64,000 bases of DNA from Pseudomonas fluorescens (GTDB lineage Bacteria > Pseudomonadota > Gammaproteobacteria > Pseudomonadales > Pseudomonadaceae). This document shows positions 17,666 through 24,716 of the stretch, in pieces (positions within the stretch are counted from its first letter, which is position 1; every line of letters begins with the position of its first letter). The DNA lies in assembly GCF_902498065.1 (NCBI RefSeq), contig NZ_CABVIR010000007.1, positions 1 to 64,000 of the forward strand, written 5' to 3'. A program made the translations under genes and the position numbers. The notes under the pieces were generated by a model. The model saw nothing but the letters and a program-made list of their open reading frames with translations, made no database searches and was not told the DNA's origin.

Positions 17666-18733
17666 ATGAACACCGCTACCAGCATCACCCTGCACACGAT
17701 TTACCAGATGCACGTTCCGACCGCCAATGCGCTGATCGAGAGCTACGGCACCAACAAGATCAAATCCCAGCTCGCCACACAGTCGGTGGGCGCGATCCTT
17801 GAGGACGTTACCCTGCTGTTCCGTGCGTATCTTGGCGACCTGATTCCCGGACGTTCGGAGCATGATGCCAAGCTGCGTGAAATCTCCATTTGCAAAGACC
17901 TCGTGCGTCAGCATATCGAGAGCCTGCGTGACACTGGCCGCACCATTGGCCAACTGCCTGAGAGCTTGCCGGTTGCCGAGGACTACACGAACGCTTTCAC
18001 CTACCTGATTGCGCTGGTCGATTCCATCAACACGCAAGCCCCTGATAACACCATGTTGAAGAACTCCTATCACACGATGGGCTGGGATTATCCAGAGTTC
18101 CAGACATTCCTGGCTGAACGTCATGGCGCTGACCTACCTGCGTTCCTCGGCGTTTTGGCGGCATCCATTGCTGGTTCTGACTACAGCCGCATGCAAGCCA
18201 TGACCCCTGCTAACTATCGTAGCTGGACGTCAACCGGCGAAGCTGTCTATGCCCTGCTGTTCAATGCCGAAGGTCGTGGCCCTGCACTGGTCAAGGCGCT
18301 GCGTGCCGAACTCGATCTGATCTTGGGTCCGTATTACAGCCGTCGCACCTGCATCGACATGTTGCCGATCATGGCTAACACCCTGCTGCGCATTGAAGAC
18401 GCTGAAGCCCTTGTAGCTGCTGGATGGACTGAAAAGCACAGTGACTGCATCTATGCTGCGCTCGGTGACTCCGCAATGTTCCGCGAGGGGCGTGGTCGTC
18501 GTGTCGCTGCCGTCGAGGTGCAGACCGTGCAGTTCAACCTAGCGCGGCTGGGTGCTGTCATTTGTGATAAGCAATCCAAAGCCAAAGCAGAGACAGCACG
18601 CAAGTTGAAGGAAGAGCAGGACGCTATCGATCTGGAAACCCGTAAGGCTCAAGCCGCTGCACGTCTGGCACTGCTGGACAAGATCAAGGCCGGTACTGTC
18701 ACCGCTGCCGAGTTGGATGCAGCCGGTTACTGA
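17666..18733 (+). CDS. Hypothetical island protein with C-terminal coiled coil (355 aa)
   Basis: No family recognised. The start at 17666 is chosen over an upstream GTG because GAGAGGTAAAGAG precedes it at normal spacing. The product is largely helical. Residues 1-270 hold several leucine-rich amphipathic stretches and no membrane segment. Residues about 290-340 (KQSKAKAETARKLKEEQ, then DLETRKAQAAARLALLD) form a charged coiled coil. Codon use is closer to the host than that of the neighbouring NACHT gene. It follows the KilA-N gene in the same direction and may belong to the same transcription unit. Confidence 0.7.
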   Translation: MNTATSITLHTIYQMHVPTANALIESYGTNKIKSQLATQSVGAILEDVTLLFRAYLGDLIPGRSEHDAKLREISICKDLVRQHIESLRDTGRTIGQLPESLPVAEDYTNAFTYLIALVDSINTQAPDNTMLKNSYHTMGWDYPEFQTFLAERHGADLPAFLGVLAASIAGSDYSRMQAMTPANYRSWTSTGEAVYALLFNAEGRGPALVKALRAELDLILGPYYSRRTCIDMLPIMANTLLRIEDAEALVAAGWTEKHSDCIYAALGDSAMFREGRGRRVAAVEVQTVQFNLARLGAVICDKQSKAKAETARKLKEEQDAIDLETRKAQAAARLALLDKIKAGTVTAAELDAAGY

Positions 18734-18924
18734 GTCACCCTGTAGCAATCCCCGGTATCACAGTTAGGCCATCGCGCACGCTGTAGGTACTGGGGTAGAG
18801 GGCTAGTAGGGAGTTGTAGCACGTCAACTCCCCTTGTCGGGGCTGCATCTGTCTTTTTGCAACCTGGCTCAGCGCTCCGTACTTCGCTATATCCCTTAGC
18901 CGCTGATGGTAAGGAGGCACTCGA

Positions 18925-19011
18925 ATGTCTCTTAAACCTCGACCCACCCTGTGCGAGCAATCAGCTACTGGCCGAAACTTCGTTGATATTTCGTCTCGGA
19001 TTCAAGGGTGA
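18925..19011 (+). CDS. Short ORF with strong ribosome-binding site (28 aa)
   Basis: A perfect AAGGAGG at 18911-18917 precedes an ATG that opens a 28-residue frame starting MSLKPRPTLCEQ. The strong signal suggests translation, but the peptide is too short to classify. It may be the broken start of a longer gene, since nothing convincing continues downstream. The rest of 18734-19180 shows no gene. Confidence 0.3.
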   Translation: MSLKPRPTLCEQSATGRNFVDISSRIQG

Positions 19012-19185
19012 TGTTCGATCCTTGGCAGGCGAAGATTTTGGAGGGCTTGGCTACCAGTGGATTTCAAAGGGCGGCTTACGGCCAAAAGCAGTCGTTTGGA
19101 TGTGTTAGGAAATCAGAGGGTTCAAGAACCCGATAGCGGATAAACCAGATGTCATCCACCTGGCCAGGCATCCAGCGTGGATGAA

Positions 19186-19332
19186 ATGCCAGTAGCAGAA
19201 TTGGATTTAGGCATAGTAGCGTTGCGCCTCTACGACCCCGAACGGGTGAACGTGCAACGGAGCAGGGAAATGGATTTTGCAGAACGCTTGAACGCAATTT
19301 CAGCGAAGGTTAATCAGTTACACGGTCGGTAG
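19186..19332 (+). pseudogene. Possible fragment of a restriction-enzyme-type gene
   Basis: A 48-residue frame contains MDFAERLNAISAKVNQLHGR. This resembles the first residues of the type I restriction HsdR-N-like proteins that usually continue into a TEEATKNALVMPF block; here a stop codon interrupts at 19332. The resemblance is from memory of the family pattern and is weak. It lies directly upstream of the NACHT gene, which would fit a decayed defence gene. Confidence 0.22.
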
Positions 19333-19356
19333 TAGAGCGCAGCTTGGAAGATCAGC

Positions 19357-19378
19357 ATTGTGAGATCGATACCACAAT
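19357..19378. promoter_or_regulatory. Inverted repeat ATTGTG-N10-CACAAT upstream of the NACHT gene
   Basis: A 6+6 inverted repeat with 10-base spacing, 75 bases before the NACHT start codon and followed by AT-rich sequence (TATTAAACAT). Its symmetry and spacing resemble an operator for a dimeric repressor. A second palindrome, CTCATGCG-ACG-CGCATGAG, lies at 19397-19415 and could be an operator or an attenuating hairpin in the leader. No dedicated regulator is obvious. Confidence 0.4.
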
Positions 19379-19452
19379 ATTAAACATAGGGATTGCCTCA
19401 TGCGACGCGCATGAGCTAATACATTTTATCTTAGTCCGCAGGTGCTTGAGAT

Positions 19453-21702
19453 ATGTCTGCTACATGGAAGAACCTTGAAGAATACGTTCGCTCGATCGCC
19501 TCTCTAAAGTGGGGCGCACCTTGCAAAGCAGAGCATATTGACGGGGTGGATTTTGATAGTGTTATTCGCATCTCCGATGATGAAGTGATTATTATAGAAG
19601 TCACTACTGAAAGAACCCTTCAGAAGGTGCGTGATGACCTCAATAAGATAAAGCCTACGAAAATGAGGCTCGCAGTTGAGGGTATAATTTGCCGAGCTTA
19701 CATTGTATTGGAGGATGAGCCTACGCTCAGTATGGTTGAAGCTGGCAGAAGCAGCCATATAAAAGTATGTTCGGCCGCTGAGTTTAGCAAAGATTTTTTT
19801 GATTTCGCTTCCTACGACGCGTTGCGAAAAAGATCTCCTTTTGGGAGTGCCGTGGATTCAAAGACAGGTGCGAATGATCCTCGCGAATTCATTCATGTTC
19901 GGTACTCTGAAACAGATGGCTCAAAAAAATACACGCTAGAAAATATTGCCTCAAGCCTGCAGCGCGGTCAAAACATCGTACTTACCGGAGATTATGGAAC
20001 TGGTAAAAGCCGGTGCGTCCGTGAGGTGTATGAAATACTTAGAACGCGCACTAGAGAATCAGGCGCTTACCCTCTGGCAATAAACCTACGGGATCACTGG
20101 AGCAGTTCAAGCGCGTTAGAAGTTATAGCAGGGCACCTCGGTATAATCGGCATCGGTAGCTCTATAGACAATGTCATTCGTCTTCTGAACTCAGGGAAGC
20201 TAATTCTCCTATTGGACGGGTTTGATGAGATCGGCACTCAAGTTCATGACGCGAGAGTTGAAGACAGAAAAAGCCTTCGACGGAGAGCAGTACAAGGCGT
20301 TCGCGATTTAATTACTCGTGGAAAAACTGGGATACTAATAACCGGCCGTTCTCATTTTTTCGACAGCAGCGAGGAGATGCTAGAAAGCCTCGGTTTATCC
20401 GCCGGGTCAAACACGGAGTGCATTGAGGCGCCGGAAGAATTCTCAGAAGATGAAGGGAATAAATACCTAGAAGCAATTGGTATTAAGTCACTTGTACCTG
20501 AGTGGCTACCGAGGAAGCCATTAGTTTTCCAGCTCCTCGTTGAGTTAGACCCAGCAGACGTTGGTACTATATTAAATCGCAAGCATGGCGAGTACGAATT
20601 CTGGGGCACCTTCATTCATGCAGTTTGTAGACGAGAATCTAGCGGAGTGGGTGGTTCGATCGCCCCTCAAACCATTCACGCGATTCTTCATAGATTAGCG
20701 TCTGTAACCCGTTACTCCGCCACAGCCAATGGCCGGCTTTCCCCTTCTGATATTGATACAGCCTACCAAGCAGTAGTAGGATCAGTTCCAGATCAAAGTG
20801 GTCGCCAGCTCCTTTCAAGAATGTGCACTCTCGGCAGGATAGAGCCAGAGTCTCCTGACCGACATTTTCTTGATCTTAATGTTCTTGACATCCTTCGGGC
20901 GGAAGCGCTTGTTGTAGACGTGATTAATATGAAGGATATACACGATCAAGTTCAATGGTGCCAATCACTTCGGCATCTTGGTGCATTTCACGCCGCACAA
21001 ACAATTAGAATTTTTGACTTGGAGCAGCATTGCTTTTCATATATAAAGAAAAATGGCAACAGCCGAAATACAAAAAAGCTTGGCGAGATAGTTTCAATCC
21101 TAACAATTTATGGTGGCGACCCTTTGGACTTTCAGTCCCTGCAGCTGTCTGGCTCAGTCTTCCCAGTTTTAAATCTTAGTGCTAGAGTAATAAAAAATCT
21201 GGTGGTCAGGGATTCCGAGATTGAACATTTATTTCTTGGCGCAACGCCAATTACAGTACAAGATGGCATGGTGATTGATGGATGCATTGTTTCACAGGTA
21301 TTTGGAGTTTCAGATTCCCAAGGCTTTCCAGCCTGGGTCACACATACTGAGGCTTTCAACTATGAGCGCATCTCCAATGCTTCAAGAATTAAAGAAAGCA
21401 TCCTACCTCCAGCTCAAAAATTGTTTCTTTCTATAATTCATAAGATTTTTTTCCAGCCTGGTGGTGGAAGAGAAGAAGCATCCCTTCTAAAAGGAGGCTA
21501 CGGCCAGAAATTTAGCCCAAAACTAGTAGATTCGATTATCAAAATGCTTTTGCGGGAGGGCCTTATAGATAGGGCCAAGGGAGATGATGGCTGGGTATAT
21601 AAACCTATTCGAAGATATACAGACAGAATGAACAAAATTCGTTCTGAGCTTACCCTTTCCGAAGACCCGGTCTGGAAAGAGGCGTCTACTCTAAAGCAAT
21701 AG
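19453..21702 (+). CDS. NACHT NTPase with N-terminal restriction-endonuclease-like domain
   Basis: The 749-residue protein appears to be a STAND-type NTPase of the bacterial NACHT kind, a class with known anti-phage members. Residues about 8-115 look like a PD-(D/E)xK nuclease fold: GVDFDSV (D35), then EVIIIEVTTERT (E49), with threonine 51 where lysine is usual. NACHT core: Walker A LTGDYGTGKS (GDYGTGKS 179-186), Walker B LILLLDGFDEI (D255, D258, E259), and TGRSHF (R299). Residues about 560-620 look like short beta repeats, and the C-terminus (about 645-730) resembles a winged helix. The gene is markedly AT-rich compared with the flanks. It stands alone, with no adjacent partner enzyme. Confidence 0.8.
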   Translation: MSATWKNLEEYVRSIASLKWGAPCKAEHIDGVDFDSVIRISDDEVIIIEVTTERTLQKVRDDLNKIKPTKMRLAVEGIICRAYIVLEDEPTLSMVEAGRSSHIKVCSAAEFSKDFFDFASYDALRKRSPFGSAVDSKTGANDPREFIHVRYSETDGSKKYTLENIASSLQRGQNIVLTGDYGTGKSRCVREVYEILRTRTRESGAYPLAINLRDHWSSSSALEVIAGHLGIIGIGSSIDNVIRLLNSGKLILLLDGFDEIGTQVHDARVEDRKSLRRRAVQGVRDLITRGKTGILITGRSHFFDSSEEMLESLGLSAGSNTECIEAPEEFSEDEGNKYLEAIGIKSLVPEWLPRKPLVFQLLVELDPADVGTILNRKHGEYEFWGTFIHAVCRRESSGVGGSIAPQTIHAILHRLASVTRYSATANGRLSPSDIDTAYQAVVGSVPDQSGRQLLSRMCTLGRIEPESPDRHFLDLNVLDILRAEALVVDVINMKDIHDQVQWCQSLRHLGAFHAAQTIRIFDLEQHCFSYIKKNGNSRNTKKLGEIVSILTIYGGDPLDFQSLQLSGSVFPVLNLSARVIKNLVVRDSEIEHLFLGATPITVQDGMVIDGCIVSQVFGVSDSQGFPAWVTHTEAFNYERISNASRIKESILPPAQKLFLSIIHKIFFQPGGGREEASLLKGGYGQKFSPKLVDSIIKMLLREGLIDRAKGDDGWVYKPIRRYTDRMNKIRSELTLSEDPVWKEASTLKQ

Positions 21703-21710
21703 AGGAGCGA

Positions 21711-21945
21711 TTACCTGTATACCGTGGTGCGCCGGTCGGAAGACGGAATAAGCCCGTCGGTGACTCTGGGACTGCGCAGCCACGCCATGATTTCCAGGCG
21801 CAGCAGTTCGGTGAAGTCGCACGGTTTGCCCAGGCAGTCCTCAAAACCGTCGCGTAGGCCGTCAACGCCGTTGCTTGGAGCGTCGTTGACGGACAGGACC
21901 GGTCTAGGTAGGCGGGAGTAGCCGTGACTAAATGAGTTTTAATAC
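21711..21945 (-). pseudogene. Fragment of a response-regulator receiver domain
   Basis: On the minus strand an open stretch reads ...GLRDGFEDCLGKPCDFTELL..., followed by EIMAWLRSP and a stop at 21711-21713. This matches the end of a receiver domain: the GxxDxLxKP lysine-proline motif, then the EL...L final helix. No start or phosphoacceptor region is present; a stop codon opens the frame near 21945. It is probably a relic of a transferred two-component gene, read out of frame with other small open frames here. About 21946-22440 holds no gene I can support. Confidence 0.4.
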
Positions 21946-22453
21946 TGTCCATCCTCAGTAGTATGGGCAGTTTCGGGAAGGGTGGCTGTGCAACTAAGAG
22001 TGACAATCACTTGCGGATTTCCGCAGGCGCCTGTCGATTTTTGAAATATCTCGACATCGGCGATACCCACCTTTGCGTGAGTTGTTTCGAAGCCTTTGCT
22101 GCCGCCGTTATACGGCAATAATCGGCTACCCAGCCTCTCGGGAAATTCGCCACGATTCTCAGGAGAGTTGATGGGATGTCGCGGCTTCAATGAGTGTTCG
22201 TGTCGCAGTCCTTATAGCCTACACACTCTACAGTATTACGATAACAACCAATCTGGCTGACTGCTTGTGGCCGTTGGCTACCGGTCACGGAGGGCCGCAC
22301 CGCACATAATCAGGAAGCGTGCAGGTCAAATCCGATCCCAAGGAAGGTCAAATCGAACGCAAATGATTGGGCAGGCCTGAGCAGTTACCAGCAAGCCCCA
22401 GCCAGCTGTAAGGTGAACTAAGATTCCCGTATTACCACTCAAGGACGATAGCC

Positions 22454-22672
22454 ATGCCGAATGACCCAGAAGCCAAGATCGCAACGGCGGACGCACTCAC
22501 GTTGCTTTTGCATAACCAGCATGCCATCGCTGCGGCTATAGAAGAATTGACCAAGTGGCTCTCAGAGAATGGAGTATCGAGTGTTGCTGCCAACGCAGTT
22601 GGTGCGTTGGAAACGCTGGACACAAATGCTCAAGGGATTACTGACGCCATTATGCGACTACGTCAGTCGTAA
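22454..22672 (+). CDS. Small hypothetical protein (72 aa)
   Basis: ATG after an AAGGACG ribosome-binding site opens a 72-residue acidic, helical peptide (IATADALTLLLHNQHAIAA, then WLSENGVSSVAANAVGALE). It has no signal or membrane segment and no family I recognise. The amphipathic helices suggest a small dimeric or bundle-forming protein. It lies alone, between the receiver-domain relic and the HEPN-like gene. Confidence 0.5.
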   Translation: MPNDPEAKIATADALTLLLHNQHAIAAAIEELTKWLSENGVSSVAANAVGALETLDTNAQGITDAIMRLRQS

Positions 22673-22874
22673 ACCTGCACTTTGGCTACCCACCGTGTCA
22701 CCTGCCAATTTCTTGGTCTACTCCTTGTTACTCTTGGAGCTAGTCAAGGTGGTCCTCAGGGCGATGGCTTTTGGGAACGTCGTCTGTCGTCTACTCGGTG
22801 ACTGTGCTGAGTGACCTCATAACCAGCCTCGCATCATGCGCAGACAGAGGCTCTGATAGACTCGAAGCGAAGCT

Positions 22875-23408
22875 ATGAGCGAGAGCAGGCGTATGAGAAT
22901 GGACGATGAAGCGTATTACTTTCTACGCATGTACTCGATTGACCTCAACACAGCCCGTCAGGCAATCAAAGTCCTTCGCCGCTACAGACGACCAGATGTC
23001 CGTTACGCTCTTCTACGCGACCTAACTGTGGCCTATGTGCGGCCTTTCTCAACGAATAGGGGAAGACAACAAGGCACCCATGCACTGAGTGTCAAGAAGC
23101 ATGTTCCGAAGGAAATGAAGCGACTTCACCTTGAACTCGTGCGGGTCAGGATGCAGCAGTTTGCCCACACCGATTTGTCTTATTACAACCCAATTGTGTT
23201 TAGCCTAAATGGCTCAAACGGTCACGCGATAATCTTTAAGGGCTTCGACTATGAAGCTCTGCTGCGCAAGCTTGACCAAATTGAAGAATTGATTCGTGCG
23301 GTTGAAAGCAGCGTAAACGCCGCAATCGCTGATTACGAATCGGAGTCCTCAGTGCTTTCCGAGGCAATCCCGGCTGGGCCCGAAGTTCGAAGGTTTCTTG
23401 AAAAATAG
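22875..23408 (+). CDS. Hypothetical protein with HEPN-like R-x5-H motif (177 aa)
   Basis: The 177-residue protein is helical. It contains ELVRVRMQQFAHTDLSYYNP, in which R92 and H98 form an Rx4-6H motif followed by a T-D pair, the pattern of HEPN RNase or toxin domains and of related AbiV/AbiF-like proteins. N-terminal helices (DDEAYYFLRMYSIDLN, then ALLRDLTVAYVRPFS) are consistent with a HEPN four-helix bundle. The ATG at 22875 follows GAAGCGAAG. It is the last gene before attR. No antitoxin partner is evident unless the small gene at 22454 serves. Family assignment is tentative. Confidence 0.55.
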   Translation: MSESRRMRMDDEAYYFLRMYSIDLNTARQAIKVLRRYRRPDVRYALLRDLTVAYVRPFSTNRGRQQGTHALSVKKHVPKEMKRLHLELVRVRMQQFAHTDLSYYNPIVFSLNGSNGHAIIFKGFDYEALLRKLDQIEELIRAVESSVNAAIADYESESSVLSEAIPAGPEVRRFLEK

Positions 23409-23526
23409 ACAGAGAAATCTGAATGACCACCTCAATCCGGGTGTGTCCGTGCATCCCCCCCCTCTCCTGAGCCTTATCGCGTGCCTATGTGCGTCTCTGG
23501 GTAAGCTGCTTCGAGGCGCTATTCGC

Positions 23527-23546
23527 TGTTACAAGTCATGTACCAA
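23527..23546 (+). repeat. Putative arm-type integrase site, right copy
   Basis: TGTTACAAGTCATGTACCAA matches the left copy (12134-12153) except for one base, in the same orientation. A partial copy, TGTTACAAATCC, begins at 23551. The position inside attR fits an arm-type binding site. 23409-23619 contains no gene. Confidence 0.6.
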
Positions 23547-23601
23547 CCCCTGTTACAAATCCTTGGCAAATGCCTGCTGGCCTCGGTACGATTCCGCTAC
23601 C

Positions 23602-23616
23602 TGATTCCTTGAAGAA
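23602..23616. repeat. Terminal inverted repeat partner (CTGATTCCTTGAAG)
   Basis: CCTGATTCCTTGAAG here is, apart from one extra base, the reverse complement of CTTCAAGGAATACAGG at 12061-12076, directly inside attL. The two lie at the extreme island ends in opposite orientation. They could be core-type or accessory protein sites; chance is not excluded. Confidence 0.4.
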
Positions 23617-23619
23617 CAG

Positions 23620-24567
23620 TCAGTCGGCGAACAGCATCTCCCGGCTCTCTCCCATCAACAGACCCTGATTCTTCTCGGTGACCGCGCGGATGTAATCCCA
23701 CAACAGGGTGATCCGCTTGAGCTTGCGCAGGTCCTCGCGGCAGTACATCCAGAACTGCCGGGTGATGTTGATTTCCTCCGGCAACACCGGCAGTAACCGC
23801 GGATCCTGCGCGGCGAGGAAGCACGGCAGAATCGCCAGCGAGCGTCCTTGCTGCGCCGCGACGAACTGCGCAATCACGCTGGTGCTGCGCAAGTTGGCGC
23901 TGGCGCCGGGCAGCACGTTCGCCAGGTACAACAGCTCGGAGCTGAAGGCCAGGTCGTCGACATAACTGATGAATGAGTGCTTGCCCAAGTCTGTCGGGCG
24001 GCGGATCGGTGGATGTTTGTCCAGATAGTCCTGGGTCGCATATAGCTGCAATTTGTAGTCGCAGAGTTTGCAGCAGACATACGGGCCATGCTCCGGGCGC
24101 TCCAGGGCGATGACGATGTCCGCCTCGCGTTTGGACAGACTGATGAAGTGCGGCAGCGGCAGGATGTCCACCGAGATCGCCGGGTAGGCGTCGACGAAAT
24201 GGCTCAGCTGCGGGGTGATGAAAAAGCTGCCGAACCCTTCCGTGCAGCCCATCCGTACGTGGCCGGACAACGCCACGCCGGAGCCGGAAACCTGTTCGCA
24301 CGCCATGTGCAGCGTGCTCTCGATCGACTCGGCATAACCCAGTAAACGCTGACCTTCCGCCGTCAGGACAAAACCGCTGGTCCGGGACTTCTCGAACAGC
24401 AACGTGCCCAATGCCGCTTCCAGCGAACTGATACGCCGCGACACCGTGGTGTAGTCCACCGCCAGGCGCTTGGCCGCGGTGCTGGCCTTGCGGGTGCGAG
24501 CGACTTCGAGGAAAAACTTGAGGTCATCCCAATTCAGCGAACCTAAAGACGTGATGTTTTTTTGCAT
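23620..24567 (-). CDS. LysR-type regulator, 3' end supplied by the island
   Basis: The 315-residue LTTR has an N-terminal winged helix (LNWDDLKFFLEVARTRKAS, then SRRISSLEAALGTLLFEKSR) and a substrate-binding domain. It is divergent from mmsA, so it probably regulates valine-degradation genes. The ATG at 24567 is preferred; upstream in-frame starts would add an atypical N-terminus. The last 46 codons (23620-23756) lie on the island side of attR and differ from the displaced copy at 11926-12062 by about 12% of bases. The protein is therefore a hybrid whose C-terminal tail changed when the island integrated. Confidence 0.92.
   Translation of the reverse strand: MQKNITSLGSLNWDDLKFFLEVARTRKASTAAKRLAVDYTTVSRRISSLEAALGTLLFEKSRTSGFVLTAEGQRLLGYAESIESTLHMACEQVSGSGVALSGHVRMGCTEGFGSFFITPQLSHFVDAYPAISVDILPLPHFISLSKREADIVIALERPEHGPYVCCKLCDYKLQLYATQDYLDKHPPIRRPTDLGKHSFISYVDDLAFSSELLYLANVLPGASANLRSTSVIAQFVAAQQGRSLAILPCFLAAQDPRLLPVLPEEINITRQFWMYCREDLRKLKRITLLWDYIRAVTEKNQGLLMGESREMLFAD
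23738..23756. other. attR: 19-bp core repeat, right island boundary
   Basis: Second copy of CGGCAGTACATCCAGAACT. Sequence to its right (the 5' portion of the LysR gene) is chromosomal; sequence to its left is the island-borne 3' end of the same gene. Confidence 0.8.
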
Positions 24568-24716
24568 GATGGACCGGCTTTTATGTGCGTTCTTATTAGA
24601 AGTTTGCACATCTATACTCCAAAAACAGTCCGACAACCAATTCGCGACACACGCCTCATCTCAAGGCGACTTAGCCGCCTTGGCTCCCTGCATAACAACA
24701 AGTCCAGGAGACCAGC

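Larger units (their letters stand above)
12063..23756. mobile_element. Integrative genomic island (about 11.7 kb) in a LysR gene
   Basis: The segment is bounded by a 19-bp direct repeat and begins with a tyrosine integrase. It carries a serine recombinase, several unrecognised genes, a NACHT NTPase and gene fragments. Near both ends it has a shared 20-bp repeat that could be the integrase arm sites. Its right end contains a 3' end for the target gene (23620-23756), so the LysR reading frame is restored after integration. Base composition and codon use in 12.1-23.6 kb are visibly more AT-rich and less biased than in the flanks. No conjugation, capsid or packaging genes are visible. Confidence 0.88.

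Noticed and set aside
21555..21575. CCTTATAGATAG inside the NACHT gene, identical to part of promoter copy 4
   Set aside because: It lacks the upstream TTAAGTT block and is explained by the coding sequence; treated as chance.
22190..22240. CCTTATAGCC and similar TTATAG words after the NACHT gene as further phage-like promoters
   Set aside because: The upstream specificity block is absent; TTATAG alone is too short to mean anything in AT-rich island DNA.
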